64,000 bases of DNA from Sphagnum compactum (GCA_965153455.1 OZ234500.1:3906001-3970000), one strand, 5' to 3'; shown: positions 10,601 through 23,740, counted from the stretch's first letter. Translations and numbers: made by a program. Notes: generated by a model not told the origin, from the sequence alone.

Positions 10601-12900
10601 AAACGTAGGTTGGAGGTATGTCATCATGAAGATATAAGAATGATTATTTGCCTATAGTCTTTCATACCAGTATCCTTTTAGAAATACATACTTTACAAGA
10701 TATGAATTGCCCCATTCATCTTCAAAGGATTCTTGCACATGTGTATGGTCTTGTCCACTAATAGTAGCTAAGATTGCTCATATGTTCCACTTTTAATAAT
10801 AATAGCCACATTATCCCCAACACAAACTACATCAACTATTCATTCACCACTAGTACCACTCTTTATTTTTTCATCCATATCAAATATCATGTTCCTAACC
10901 TCCTAACTATTGGAAGGTTTAAGCCTTTGCAATGACCATTGAATTTCATTTTTGCATCTTTCATTCGAAATCCTATCCATGTACGCCACACAAAAACATG
11001 ACATTTTATGGCATTGGATCAAGGTAGGGTCTTTGTGGGAAACAAAACATATATAGTGCAAGTTATGACTACCACGAATAATCTCACAATTGAATGCTTG
11101 GATTTGTCCACCCACCAACTTGAACATGTCAAAAAAAATTGTTCATATGTTCCCGCACATTTGCATGGGTAGCATGATACTTATTTGCTTCAAACTTCAA
11201 GAACTTGACAATTTCTTCCACAATCTGCAACTTTTGCCCCTTGAGGTTTGATTTGTTGAAAATGATGGTTCATTTCTACCTTTTTTAGTGGTCCTCTAAA
11301 CTTCTCATAAACCTACCAAATTTTATTATATGTTAATTATTTGTTCACTCAAGATAACCCAAAAAAGAACCACCAAATTTGGTCATTTCATTAACCATAA
11401 CATATTTTCTTCACACCTCACTAACACATGTACATTTGTAAATATAATATGTAGTTGCAATTCAATTTGAATAAAACACCACATGGTGTCCATTCACTTA
11501 TGAACCACATTATTAATCGCAAAACAACACTACTAAAAAATGTGGGTGAAGTTCAGTAATCCATGTTCAATGAACTAGTGAATTCACTACATCCCCACCA
11601 AGTCTCGATCATTGGGACCAATGATTTCACTCAAAATTCAATGAAATCACTTGACATACAAGGACATTTTGTTATAATGCAAATATATTTTCGTCTATTA
11701 TTGGATGCCACTAGTCGTTGGATAATATGACTATATTTTTCATTGTCATTATCATCCAAATTAACAATAGTCATGTCATAATTGCATATGCAATTAAAAT
11801 CCATTTGTAATCATATATGCAATAACTTATTTTTAGTCACATGGTGCCATGGAAAATAGTTGCATCGATCATTGCAAAAATGATTGATTTGGACACAAAT
11901 TGCAAACATGTGTTGGTATGTAATATTGGTTTTTATGAACAAAATATTTCCTAACCTAATTATATAAGATGAATGGGTCCTTGGGCAAAGAAAGTTCATC
12001 AACAACTACAATAAATTTTGAGCTACATCAAACCAACACTTAATTGTGTTCATTAGCCTCCAAAACTTTTGTTTTTTCCATTTCTTTAAGCAAAGATGTT
12101 TGCATGGACTCCATTAACATCCAAACAATGTGTGTTTGGTCCACAAGTCATTACTTTTCCTTAACAATAGTTTAATTGTAACTTGAATGCTTTAGACTCC
12201 ATCGAATATGCAACTTACAAATTATAATCTTTCAAAACTAGAGGTCGTTCAATTGCACATAAGATTTCAACAATCTTTAGTTTTCTTGACTTTGCTATAG
12301 ATCACCTTCAAGTTGAGACTCCCATTTCACATGTGTTGGTTTCAACATTGTCTACCAATTCCTTCGTGGCTTCATGTTCCCCGTTTATTTGAATAACTTG
12401 GATCATTAGTTGATATTTTCTCTTTAGTGAAAACCACCTAATAGATGGCTATTTCAAGTTTTTTTGCACCAATGCCTAATGCAAACTCCTTTGCAATTAA
12501 CTTTGTGTAATGCATCTCCATATTTTCATAACACAAGGGCCATATTTTTTCAACTCATGTTTTCATCTTGGCATGACGACATTTAATGTATCAAAAACTC
12601 AATCAAAATGTGCCCTTGCCAAAAACCTCCATGGTTTTTTCTTGAGCAATGTCTCTTCTTAGCTTCAATTGTGGGGATTAATGCCATTTCCATTCAAGCT
12701 TGTCTTCATAAAATGAACAATTTTTTTTTTTAAGGAGGTTTTTTCGACCTTTCCATTTTTTGATTCAACTCCAACAATGGGTCCATCTTACTCCTTGCAT
12801 TGTGAGATCTTTCAAGTTTTGTTTTTAGGGTGATGTCATCAATGTCAACATCATGTAGTATTTGTCCTTTATGTTTTCAAAACTTTTTTTTAGAATGAAG
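10600..12900 (-). pseudogene. Decayed transposon-type coding region with a Cys-rich segment
   Basis: On the minus strand, 11127-10903 is open and contains NLHYICFVSHKDPTLIQ, then CHKMSCFCVAYMDRIS and a further Cys. This reads like the compact Cys-rich domain found near the C-terminus of some transposon-encoded proteins. After one stop the frame continues with GDNVAIIIKSGTYEQS and LLLVDKTIHMC. Upstream in transcription order, 12900-12300 has broken stretches rich in Lys and Glu that suggest a lost helical or coiled-coil region. I do not recognise the family. The reading is supported only by amino-acid texture and Cys spacing. A 152-bp MITE lies inside the region. Confidence 0.3.
11528..11679. 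mobile_element. MITE copy 1, CACTA-like ends, 152 bp
   Basis: The left end CACTACTAAAAAATGT and the reverse complement of the right end, CATTATAACAAAATGT, agree at 12 of 16 positions. The trinucleotide CAA flanks both sides (11525-11527 and 11680-11682), giving a 3-bp target duplication. The interior has no coding frame. A second copy of the same family is at 24183-24336. Ends starting CACTA with 3-bp duplications fit a CACTA-derived MITE; a Harbinger origin is an alternative. Confidence 0.7.
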
Positions 12901-15900
12901 TTTTGTGTGTTTTTCAACTTCATTTTTGACCTTTCTCATGTGAGAACTAAACAAAACAATTCAAGGATTGTGAACGATTTTACAACTTCACACAAAACTT
13001 TTTAAAAAAAAAGCAAACCTTATTCGAAATCACTACAAAAGATTCTGTTTTTATAACTAGCCAATTAGCAATTGTTTTGCAATTGGCTATCACATGCAAC
13101 TTTAAAAGGTTGTGTGCAATTACATTTGAAATCTAAATGATTTTTGGTCACCTTTATAATGATGGTGCGATTAGTTTTTATTTCATCTTTGAAAATGAAT
13201 GATTTCTACACTTGGTTATGTACAAATATGTTATCATATATATGGGTAGTCAACAAACGACCATAATGTTGTAACTTGACACCTTAAATACCTTTGTATA
13301 GAGGTATAAAAACAAAATCAAAATTCATGTATTAATGTGTTTCTTGTAGGTATTTATTATCGATTTATTATTGGCAAGTATTTTTTTAAAATAAATATAT
13401 TTAAACTACATTTAAATATATATTAAATTAGATATAATTTGAATTTATCTATGTATTTATATTTTCGAATTTCAGTTTCCAAATATATTTAGATAAAACA
13501 AAATATATCTGGCAAGTAAAACCTATTTAATTGCAAACCAATTTTATTTGGAATTTATTTGTTTTTCTTCAATGTAACTTTAAGGGAAAAAATTAAAGAA
13601 AAAATGCTACCACGTTCTCCATTGATGTTTTCCTTCCAAAACATGGTTTTTTGGAATTTATTTGATTTTTCAGCGGCAGAAATCACTTAAAAATCAATAT
13701 CTCCAACATTTTAAATCCAAATCTTACCAAATAAATTCCATTAAATCCTGCTGATCGAGATCTTTCCAACAACACCAATGACACATTCCAATTCTTCCGA
13801 AATTTCCAACTATGATTTCATTTAATTTCAAATGAAGAAATCATTCAATATTCAAGAACTTTTGCACCGCAAGTCCAAACATCATGGAATGAAGCGCACA
13901 CACCCCTCCTTGTCAAGAGCTTTCCAAAGACACCAAGAACAGGATATGAAGCATCCGGGTTTGGTCATAAGTACAAAGAAAACAAAACAAAACAAAACAA
14001 ACTACCTTCCTTCATAAATAGATGGTTCAACTAGGGCCATAAATATAAATTGACAAACCAAATAATTTTAAACAAAAAAGGCCAAATGTGCACAATGTTA
14101 TGCAAATTGTGTACTTTTAACACCAACCCTTTTGATTCCACTTGTTTGCATCAAACCTTGCACCCATTAACTCCAATGAATCATTGTCACTATAGTTCTT
14201 CTTTAATGATATTTAATTTTCAATGTTTGTTATAATAAAAATGTCTATAATTTGGATTAAGAGGCACATGATCCATTAAAATATATATTTAAAAACTTAA
14301 GTTGAAATCTGTTAGACTATTCCCAATTTTGATTACAACCATTATTAAATTGAAAATACCATATATATATTTGATTAATTAAGAAAAACATTGAAATTAT
14401 AATGCAATTTCATATTAATTTATCTATAAATTTGATTTTCAAAACAAACTAAAAGCTACCATTATGTTAAACAATTTTGTGTTACCTTTTGTTGGAGTTG
14501 TGAACATTATAAAAATAAACAACATAAAATCTATTAAGAAATGTATGGATATGTAAAGTGTTTAATGGATTAAAATATATCAAGACATGTTATTTTCATA
14601 TGAAACCAAATGTGGAAATTTAAGATTTTCATGATTTGAAATCATGATGTGCATGTCAAGAGTTTCAACTATAATTATAAATCCATGTTTCAAATCATTA
14701 ATAATGTATTCTTTAGTTGGCCCATTCAACCTAAAAATATAGTTCTTGAATGAAAAGGTGAAACATAAATGCATTTGAATGTGAATCATGTACTTTTAAA
14801 TACTAACACACACAAATGAATCTCAAGGCTTTCATGACCTTGATGTGATACATAATGATAGTAGGTTGAGAAACACATGATTTATGGTTAACATGCAATT
14901 GATTTAATCAAAATGATATATATTTGATAATTGTAAAATTTGAAAGCAAGAGCTATCTATTTTGAACATGTTTCAACTACATAGGAAATGAAATTATATT
15001 ATAATTAGAAAACTATAATTGTTGTGATCAACTTGTATGGTTTTTAAAAAAAAGATGATTTCAATTTGCAAGCATTGCTGTATTGATGATGAATTGGATC
15101 ATTGTAATTTTTTAATTTTTTTTTACCACTTTATTTGCTTTCCTTTTTTTTCTTGTAAACTTCCATGGCAACAAATCATTCATCCTCCTTTGCATTAAAT
15201 TCAATTACTGACATACATTGAGAGAAACTTGCAAACCTTACAACCTATTCATGGGATGTAAAAAACACGCATGATTTAATAGATTCACAATATTTTCAAG
15301 ATTATTTAAATAGATTTGAAAATTACTATAATACAAGGACAACTTCAACACATGGTTATAAAATAAACTAACGTATTTTGAAGATGTCATGTCAAGAAAA
15401 TATTCTTGAATATTCCAAAAGATTGTCTATTTTATTTCTCAAAATTTTGTTCTTTGAAATTTTAATTTCAAAATTTATAATATTTCTATAAATGAAATAA
15501 TTAGTATCAAAAGATGCCAAGGCACTATGATAATAAATAATATGTAAGTATATAAAAATGACATCCATGTACAGTAAACACTACAATAAACAAGATGGAT
15601 TGTTTATTTCTAGTATGTCATTTTTCCATAATGGACGAGGATCACCAAATAAGTTTTTAAAAACAAACAAATGATTTTATCTTGTTGACTTGTGTTTATT
15701 CTATGACATCATTTTCATCTTCTACAATGTCAATGACAATTTTAAAGGTTCCATAAGCTACAAGACTTGATCCATCATGAATACATAGAAAAATATTGTT
15801 TATTCAATAAAGGAATCATGCAAAAGTCTTTCCATATGTGTATGATAGGAAAATTTGGATTATCAAACATGCAATTATCTTAATATATTGTTAGTAACCA

Positions 15901-17040
15901 TTGATTTTGTCACAATACATGCATGAAGTTATTTAATTTTATTTATTCATATTATGTACACAATCTTGTAGCAATGATAAAACAACATTTTGCATGTATA
16001 TTTTTTTGTAAACACATATGGATTGAAGATTTTTTTGAAGATTGCGTTTATGTGACAAGAAAATGTCAAATGTGAATTTCAAAGATAATGTGATTTGCAA
16101 GTATACCTTTCCAACCATTATTTATTTTTTGGTATTTATTTTTTGTTTAAATAATTTGACAAATAGGTAGGTTTTAAATGTTTAGGTTTTTTTTCCCTCT
16201 TTTGAAAAAAAAAAACTCATGTCACTTAAAACATGTTTGTAGAAATATATGTGAGTCGATATCATATGGTTTGTGTTACATTGTAATGATGTGATGCATA
16301 AACCTTAATCAAATTATCACAACACACATCAAATTCTTTTTTTACCAAAACAAGAGATACATAGGAAGAACATTGAAGAAAATGTTACATTCAAATTTTG
16401 TTTTGGTCCACTAATTATTTCAATTATTTGTTTCATATAATATGGTGAGGTGAACATCACTTGTTTTATAACACCTTAAGAGTGCAAACCACAATGAGAG
16501 AGAGAGAAAAAGTGCATGCCCAAACATTAAAAAATTCATATCAACAAATGTTCCATAATAAATCACAATTTACTAATTTTTAAATAAATATCATTAATTA
16601 TATGGTCAACCTTCATTCTTGTTTTGTGTTCAAAACACATTTTCATTGCATCATTACTAGATTCATTACATGTTTTACATTTGTTCCTTCATGCTTTTTA
16701 TACATATAATGCTCACATAATATTTGCATAATTAGGCAAATTTGTACAATTCATGATCTTTCACATGCACAAAAAAAGAAATTGGAAAAAACAAAAAGGA
16801 GATTAGTATTATGAATAATATCAAAACATTTCCATCACAATTGCTTTCATATGTTAAATCCAAAAGCATTTCTTCCATTCTTATTTTTTGCATCCATTTA
16901 TTCTTTTGTTAACAATGTTGACATATTCACATGAAACATAACTAAATAACAAACGTTCATATGTCAATGACATGACATGTTGAAATAACTTTTCATATAT
17001 AAAATATATTTTAATCAAAAGATAACAACAATATGATACA
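12900..17040. other. AT-rich intergenic DNA
   Basis: About 4 kb of strongly AT-rich sequence in which I find no credible gene; open frames are short and domain-free. A CACTACAAAAGATTC sequence at about 13032 followed by an imperfect palindrome (TAGCCAATT ... AATTGGCTA, 13060-13092) may be one end of another decayed MITE. A short GA run is at 16496-16506. Confidence 0.5.
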
Positions 17041-17043
17041 ATA

Positions 17044-17060
17044 CTAGAGGGTACCCGTGA
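17044..17060 (-). other. Helitron 3' terminus
   Basis: On the minus strand the element ends CTAG and the next host base is T, as expected for Helitron insertion between A and T. The palindrome GGGTACCC lies just inside the end and may contribute to the terminal hairpin. The position fits the end of the helicase frame at 17188. Confidence 0.65.
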
Positions 17061-17187
17061 CCTTCGGACACTGTGAAGTCCCCCAGTTTCATTAAATCAT
17101 ATTTATTTCAAAGAAACATTCTGTTTTAAACAACTGCACGTCGTGAACGTAGCTTCTCGCGGAGCCATTTAGGAGATGCATGCAGCC

Positions 17188-20100
17188 TCAAAGGAGGGCT
17201 TCTTCGTACACAACATTGCGCATAAGGCCACTCCGGCCATGCACAGTGTCTGGTAGCTGAACTTTGATGTTCGCTGGTGCCTTGGCGCGTGAAAAGGCAA
17301 TGTAAAGTTGGCCATGCGAAAAAACATCATCTGTGAGATGAAGGCCAACATGAGAGAGGGTCTGCCCTTGAGACTTGTTAATAGTCATGGCATAAGCCAG
17401 CCGCAAAGGAAATTGCTTCCTTGCAAATGTAAATGGCAAACCACTGTTATCGGAAATGAACTTAATGCGCGGGATAAAGGCCACATTACCGGCCCCTTTT
17501 CCTGTGATGATCTCAACCTCAACGACTTGCATCGTGAAACGTCGAACAATCAAGCGCGTCCCATTACACAGCCCAGCCAATGGGTCAAGATTGCGCAGCA
17601 GAATCACTGGTGCGCCAATCTTGAGCAGCAGCTTGTGTGAAAGCATGCCACTAACTTCCAAAGTGTTGAGAAACTCGGAAGGGTATGTGTTCGCCACTTT
17701 CGTATCCTCTGCGGAATCCGCACTGAGGAAGTTGACTTGTGCGCCTGGAAGGTAGCTTAAAACCATCGCGTTTATTAACGAAACCTCCTTGTTGCGAGGA
17801 GCCAAAATCGCACGCTCATGCAAATATTCGTTTGTGGCCTGGCCCACGTGTAGTCGAAGGTAGATGGCCACAACCATGGCTTGTGTGTCCGCAGGAGGGA
17901 GTACCATCATGTCTGGACACTTGATGTAGTCCTCATCGATGGTTTCTAGTTCGTTGTTGCCAAGACAAAGAAGCCAGTCTGCAAAAGTGCGATTCCCAAG
18001 ATCAGGGTGAACAACAACAGCATCACTGGCCCGCATATTTTCTGAAAGACGGAATACCTCAACAGATTCCCATAGGTAGAAGTTTTTTATTCATGCAGAG
18101 ACAATGTCTGCATGGGATCCCCGGGGGATGACTGGAAGGACTTGGCGAAAGTCCCCTGACATGGCGAAAACAATGCCACCAAAGGGTTCGTTCCTGTCTG
18201 TAAGGTCACGTAGAGTTTGATCCACCGCTTCAAAAGCGAGCTTATTAGTCATAGGAGCTTCATCCCAAAGGATGAGCTTTGTTTGACGGATTAGCACCGC
18301 TAAATCATCCTGCTTACGAATATAACAAAAGGACGTACGGTCGAGTGCGATTGGGATCTTCAGGTATGAATGGGCCGTTCGCCCTCCTGAAAGCAGAAGC
18401 GCAGCAATGCCTGAAGAGGCGACAACAAGTGCAATATCGCCACACGAACGCACAGCGTTCAAAATCAAGTTTTCGATGTAGGTCTTACCCGTTCCAACAG
18501 GGCCATCGATAAAGATGACTTTAGCGTGATGGGCAGCATATGCATCGATTACGCCATTGTAGGCTGCACGTTGCCCATCATTGAGGCTCTCAATGGCCAT
18601 AACTACCTCGGCTTGCAAGACCTCGACATTGTAGTCGCGCTCCACCTCAAGCAGGCGATTGGTCTCTAACCGATCAAAGGCAACAGATGGGGTAAGAAGG
18701 CCAAAATCTTCGAGAATTTTGCTAAATTTGGCAAGCGCATCCCGTAAGGAATGCAGTGCCCAACTCTCAATTTGCTCAATGGACGGTTCCATTATACCGC
18801 ACGTTGCAATGCTACCTTGCAGTCATCGCAAATGTGCTCCTTGTACTTGTCCCAGAGCGTGCACGGCTCACTTGGAACGCCAAAGGCCAAGATGGTCACA
18901 AACAAATATCGCAATTGCGCACCTGTTCGCATGCCAACTGCTTCTTCCAAGCAGGCGTTCCACTCGTCATCCGAGTCATACAAACCAAGTGCAATGCATG
19001 CTGATTTGAATGTGTCATGGACAACACCATTAATTGTGCGAAGAGCTTCAAAAGAAACAACACCTTTGACCTTCGTTAACAATGTACGCAAAAAATAACG
19101 TTCTCCAGCGGAAGGACTGACGAAATAAAGGCGCCCGACACAACACCCTCTCTGCCGGATGGTCCATTTTTTCGTCCCATTGGTCCATGTAAACACGAAG
19201 GGAAAATCCATGTACGTGACTTCTCTGGCCAAGGGGTAATCAATATTGGCTTGGAAGTATTCGGTGAGCGTTGTTTTTTGGTTTTGCTCGCTATTAACAG
19301 TTTAAAAAATACTGGCATTATCATTGTACACGACCGTATGCATTCCAGGCTCGTGCACGGCAAGGCGTGTGACAGACGGTGTCTCGTCATGCATTCTAAA
19401 AGAGAAAAAACGCCATGATGCCTCGGAAGCATAAACATAGCGTCCTTCAAGGTATGCTTTAATTTCATCGCAGTTTTGCCACTCACCATTGGCAACGACC
19501 GCCTGCGCGTTGTTATCCTAGCCAGACATATTCGCTCGCCTTTCGACAACGGCAGTAGCACAGTTAGGTCCCTTGTACACATACTTGTACAGGTACTTGA
19601 CGATAGATATGGACGAACATATCTCCACGTTGATGTGCGTGTGGTACTTGGTTGCCAGGTGAAGATTATACAGGATAATCCATTGGTTATCGACCACGCG
19701 TTGCGTCTTTGGATCTACAAAAATGTGGGTTTGACGGCGCCGATACTCGGGGTACCCGTCAACATCACAGCGCGTTTCTTCGCTAAAAGAACGTGGGTAC
19801 CTTTTCTTGCATTTTCCTTGCTCCATGCATTGTGCGTTGAAAAAATCTGGACCACATGGCCCATGCACCATGCACGAAGTGACCGTCTCATACGCCTTAG
19901 GATGGCATATCAGGTCCGGAATCTCAGCCGATACCATCGAATCGTAGTCCTCGGCGGTGCGCAATTTCGACATTTCATCTAAAATGAGCAAAATGTGCGC
20001 GTGGGGCAAGCCTCTTTTTTGAAACTCGATGACCCAAATTTTAGCAATCACATTGCCAAGAACACCGTCTTTAATGTCCTTCAAAAGGGCGTCAAGTTTC

Positions 20101-21638
20101 AAATTAAAAACGCGAGTTACTAAATCAGGGCGATCCTTGGCAGTTTGCCTCGGGAGAAATGCATCTGTAATCTCTTTCCATTTAGGATTACAGGTAAATG
20201 TGACAAAAAGGTCCGGCTTACCAAATTTGCGGACCCTGGCCATGGCATCTTGGTACAGTTGGCCCATGGCGCGCTCACCACCCTGGAATGACGACGGAAG
20301 AATCATCTTCTGCCCGATGTCGTTCCCAAAAACGTTGCCAACATTCAATGCATCTTGAAGACCATTGTACAGGTCGCAACGTAGTTGTCGCTGGTTCTCG
20401 CGAATAAACTTCAAGCGGTTTTGTTCAGTACATGCATATGCGTCAACAATGAATTGTTGTAAAAGCCTTCCGACTCGCAGAATCCATTCCTCGTTGATGC
20501 GATGTTGTAGTATATATGCGTAGAACTGAAGCATGGTGACACGTGCGGAACCGCGTTTACCACCTACTGCATTCTCGTCATCTTGGATGAACCCAGAGCC
20601 ATCCCATTGAAATCCATTCAATGGGATGCCGTCATGCCATCCGTTGCGTCCATCTGGGAAGAGAAGGACGTAGTGCAGTGGCGCGTATGCACTGTGTAGG
20701 GGAGAAACGCGCTGAAAATAGCCATTAGTCGAACGAATGACAATGTCGCGTGCATTTGCTTCATCCACATCGCCCCCAACCATCAATGCGCCAACTTCGT
20801 CGGCAATTGGCGCATTGTAACGCCACAAATCAGTGCGACGATCATTCAACAAATGAAGACTTAGCTCAACAGCCCCGCCTTGGAGTCGTTCCATGGCCGT
20901 TTGGTAGATGCTGGCATAGGGGTTACATTCATGCAGCATCGTTTGCAACGATTGCATAATGTCCCTGTTTAGGCCGCCAAAATTGCCCATCCGGCCATCA
21001 AGCTCGGCATGTGGATCGCTAATGTATAGCTGGGCAAATTTTGGCGCCTCGCCAGGCTGAGGAAGTAGACTCCCCATCCTATGGTAAAGCTCATCGCGAA
21101 GACGGTAAGTATAGTTGCCAGGTTGGGCAACATTGGTATCCAGGTTGGCCCCCGCAGACGTGAAGGCCAACGCATTGTTGTAAGAACGAATGCGCTGACG
21201 AAAGTCTTTTGCATCTACTTCGTTACTTGTAAGGATCCACCTGAGCGGTTCTGGTGGGGGTGCCAACGGGGGCAGCGTCACTTTACCTTGTGCGTAACAC
21301 GGTGTAAATTGCGGATTGGCACGCGAATTTGATGCAACACGCTCCTCCAAAAAGTGTAGGGCGCCGCACTTGCCACACATTGTGGTCATTTCACTTAAAG
21401 TGTGGCGAAGACCATGATGGTTGCCGTTAAATTCACGGCGCGCCAAAGGGATCACTTGGTTCCCACCTTGGTTTGCGCGATCTAGTTCACGCTGGGCACT
21501 ATGTGTTCTTTGACCTTCCCGTCGGCTAGCATCTGCTGCACACTGCTCCTTAGATCGAGCAGTGTGCCTCTCTCGGGCAAGACGGTTCCGGCGGACGCGC
21601 AGGCCTTCCAAAGGGGACTTTTCTTCCTCTTCATTCAT
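17188..21638 (-). pseudogene. Helitron Rep-helicase (HUH replicase fused to PIF1 helicase)
   Basis: The protein nicks and unwinds DNA for rolling-circle transposition. From the start at 21638 come a CGKC zinc-finger motif near residue 87 (Helitron_like_N), the HUH motif GLPHAH near residue 545, and the tyrosine motif VKYLYKYVYKG near residues 680-690. The helicase part has a Walker A variant GPVGTGKT (family usually GPGGTGKT), Walker B LILWDEAPM, GDFRQVLP and ENMR. It closes with NKSQGQT and HGQLYIAFSRA near 17260-17330. The frame is broken by TAG at 19518-19520, TAA at 19302-19304, a frameshift at 18792 where TAA and ATG overlap, and TGA at 18091-18093. The open pieces are 21638-19518, 19232-18792, 18792-18091 and 18036-17188. 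Total length, about 1480 codons, is normal for plant Helitrons, so decay is recent. Confidence 0.93.
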
Positions 21639-21699
21639 TGGTTTAATTATAAAGCATCAGAAGTTACTTTTGAAAATCTGTAACACCTTCTACATCCAA

Positions 21700-22329
21700 A
21701 AACACCATTTCCAATAGGATGATAGTACCTAAGCAAAAAAGATGATCTGCTGCAGACTCTTCAGTAGGATCAGTGCTTGACAGCTTGCATTGAGCAATCA
21801 AAAAAATTTGGCTCCTTTGCACACATTGCTGATATGTCTCCAACATTTTTGGCAGTCAACAAACCTACCATACCTGAAACAGACACTTGACTGATAATTG
21901 AATACCAATGGGTGCTAGACAAATCAAAGTTTCATATTATGAAGTTGGAGAGTATTTGTGCACCATAGTTTGTGCATGGATTGTTGACAAAACTTTCTAC
22001 TTTGTAGTATGGAGAAATTGTAAACAGAAACTTTCTTCCATTGCAAACCACTATTTTCCCATCATCTAATTTGGGCCCATTCTAATGCCATGAGATGAAA
22101 AATCTTTGCAGAAAATACTTCAATCAAAACTGAAAGAATTTAAATCAAGCCATCATCGATTCGTAGTTTCAGAAAAGGATGTATAAAGGGATGCATCTAT
22201 GATGCATTTTCAGAAACTAAATACTAACTAAGCAGCACATACCACTTCCATGTAGGGAAAATAGATTCGTCATCCCTGATTTGGCTAACTCCTGAGCACA
22301 GACTGTCATAATGGGCAGGACAACTCTCT
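21700..22329. other. No gene recognised; possible Helitron 5' region
   Basis: A 60-codon minus-strand frame at 21846-21664 (MLETYQQCVQRS...) has no domain I recognise. No Helitron 5' end could be assigned here. The stretch separates Rep from the presequence-protease exons. Confidence 0.4.
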
Positions 22330-22667
22330 CTACAGAACTTTCTTCACTTGTAAAAGTCGAGGCCTCTCCTCATTAACTGCAGCAATGTCATCTGCTGATG
22401 CAACAGCCAATATCACACCTTTCTCCCTTTTAGTCTCCAAAACTTCTGCAAACATATGAAAATCTTTAACATCATATGATTTTAGACTTTAAATAGGTAT
22501 TATATATATATATATATGGGTGTCAAAATATTGCAGAATTTTAATAGAATAAAATTGACATGAGTCAAAGATCAGACTACCCAACCTGGTTGAGAGAATT
22601 TGATCACGTCTGCACTGCCTCTCCTCATCAGTTATACCCATGATATAACGCAAAATGTCTCTGGCTT
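22330..22667 (-). pseudogene. Orphan C-terminal exons of presequence protease (PreP, M16C)
   Basis: Two exon-like blocks on the minus strand join in frame. Exon A (about 22667-22586) reads ILRYIMGITDEERQ and ends at a GT donor. Exon B (22486-22330) follows an AG acceptor and reads KDFHMFAEVLETKREKG, ILAVASADDIAAVNEERP and LLQVKKVL, then stop. This is the C-terminus of plant presequence protease, which degrades targeting peptides in mitochondria and chloroplasts; the family ends in a very similar way, with (D/E)VKKxL. The intron contains a TA microsatellite (about 22502-22516). The rest of this roughly 1000-residue protein, including the catalytic N-terminal part, is nowhere in the window. The fragment lies 0.7 kb on the 5' side of Helitron Rep in the same orientation, so capture by the Helitron is possible but unproven. 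Confidence 0.75.
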
Positions 22668-23187
22668 CTTAATTTCCACAGTTGCTCATGTGCCTGCTAT
22701 ATATGTGGCAAATGATGATGATGATGATCAAGCTGATTTTTCAGATCAAAAAAAAAAGGAGGGCTTGTGACAGACAGACAATCAAGAGAGTCTTGGCCAT
22801 GAAGAAGACTTGCTGATGAAGGCATTAAAATATGTCCATTCCCATGTCTTGTGCTTTTCCATGGATCTTTTCCAAGGCTGCTTAGTTTTCATCATGAGAA
22901 CATGAAGCTTAAGCAAGTCTAGAGTTCAGAAGCTGAACATCCCTTGAGCACTGTTACATTTCCAGCTATGGAGAATGTTTTCATCGGTTCGTGCTCAAGA
23001 AGAGAAGGAGTTACTAAGAGAAAAGTCTAGGCTTTGAGTCTAAGCTTTCAGCTTCATGGGACCAAGACTTATGGTGAGAGAACTTCAGCTTTGAGTCTAA
23101 GTTTTCAGCTTCATGGTCAGAGGAAGAAGAAACTTCAAAAGCTTCAAAAGCAGCTCATAGTGATGGGTATCAATCTTCTCTAGCTCC
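22668..23187. other. Intergenic
   Basis: No coding exon recognised. It contains an (ATG)n run at about 22712-22728 and a partly duplicated stretch near 23033-23115 in which TTTGAGTCTAAG and TTTCAGCTTCATGG recur, giving two diverged copies of about 60 bp. Confidence 0.4.
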
Positions 23188-23740
23188 ATGAGCTTGATGA
23201 AGCAGCTCATGATCAGCATTGGAAGAAGAAGAACCACCACCCAGTTTGTTGTTACTGTTGCTTTTGCTCAGCTTCCTGGACAGTTGATGGCTCAGAGATC
23301 ATGGAGCTTCATCAAGCTGCTGCTGTTGCTGCTGATCCTTCTGCTGCTACTGTTTCTTGTAGGTCGTCCAGCTGGAAGAAGAAACCACCTTCAAGTTGTC
23401 ATGGTTGTTACTGCAGCAGCTGCATCTATGGTCGACGACAATGACGTAGCAGCATTATGGGCATTCAAGCAAGGAACTACATGGCAAGGAGCAGATCCAT
23501 ATCCAGATTGGGTGCTAGTAGCTCTTAACATGCAAGGACCATGTCACTGGACAGGAGTTACCTGCAACAGCTTGGGGCAAGTCTCAGGAGTGAGTCTTCA
23601 CCAACTCGGTCTTTCTGGCACTCTGGCTCCCAAGCTTTTCTCCATCACAACTCTGCAGCATCTGGATCTGAGCTCCAACTCCTTCACAGGAACAATCCCA
23701 ACCGAAATTGGAAATCCCAAACCGGAGACAGAGGGTGAGT
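23188..23740 (+). pseudogene. N-terminal fragment of an LRR receptor-like protein
   Basis: The frame from 23188 (alternative start at 23287) has a strongly hydrophobic Leu-rich stretch that could be a signal peptide. An LRR N-terminal cap follows, with ALWAFKQGT, then GPCHWTGVTCNSLGQV (the paired-Cys W.GV.C motif) and repeats LSGTLAPKLFSITTLQHL and DLSSNSFTGTIPTEIGN. This is the extracellular start of a plant LRR receptor kinase or LRR protein. The frame leaves the LRR pattern near 23725, where GGGTGAGT could be a donor. No further repeats, transmembrane segment or kinase follow before eEF1A, so it is a truncated gene or an isolated first exon. The function is unassignable beyond the family. 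Confidence 0.6.

Larger units (their letters stand above)
17044..21700 (-). mobile_element. Autonomous-type Helitron, inactivated
   Basis: The element carries a Rep-helicase coding region of about 4.4 kb on the minus strand (21638-17188). About 140 bp beyond the helicase stop, the minus strand reads GGGTACCCTCTAG and is followed by T. This is the CTRR-then-T signature of a Helitron 3' terminus (CTAG at 17047-17044, host T opposite 17043), next to a small GGGTACCC palindrome. GC content rises sharply against the AT-rich flank exactly here. I could not identify the 5' TC terminus, so the right limit is approximate and the element may extend through the presequence-protease fragment at 22330-22667. 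Confidence 0.85.

Noticed and set aside
17308-19982. Plus-strand frames of 60-168 codons opposite the Helitron
   Set aside because: Shadows of the GC-rich Rep-helicase coding strand with no domain of their own.
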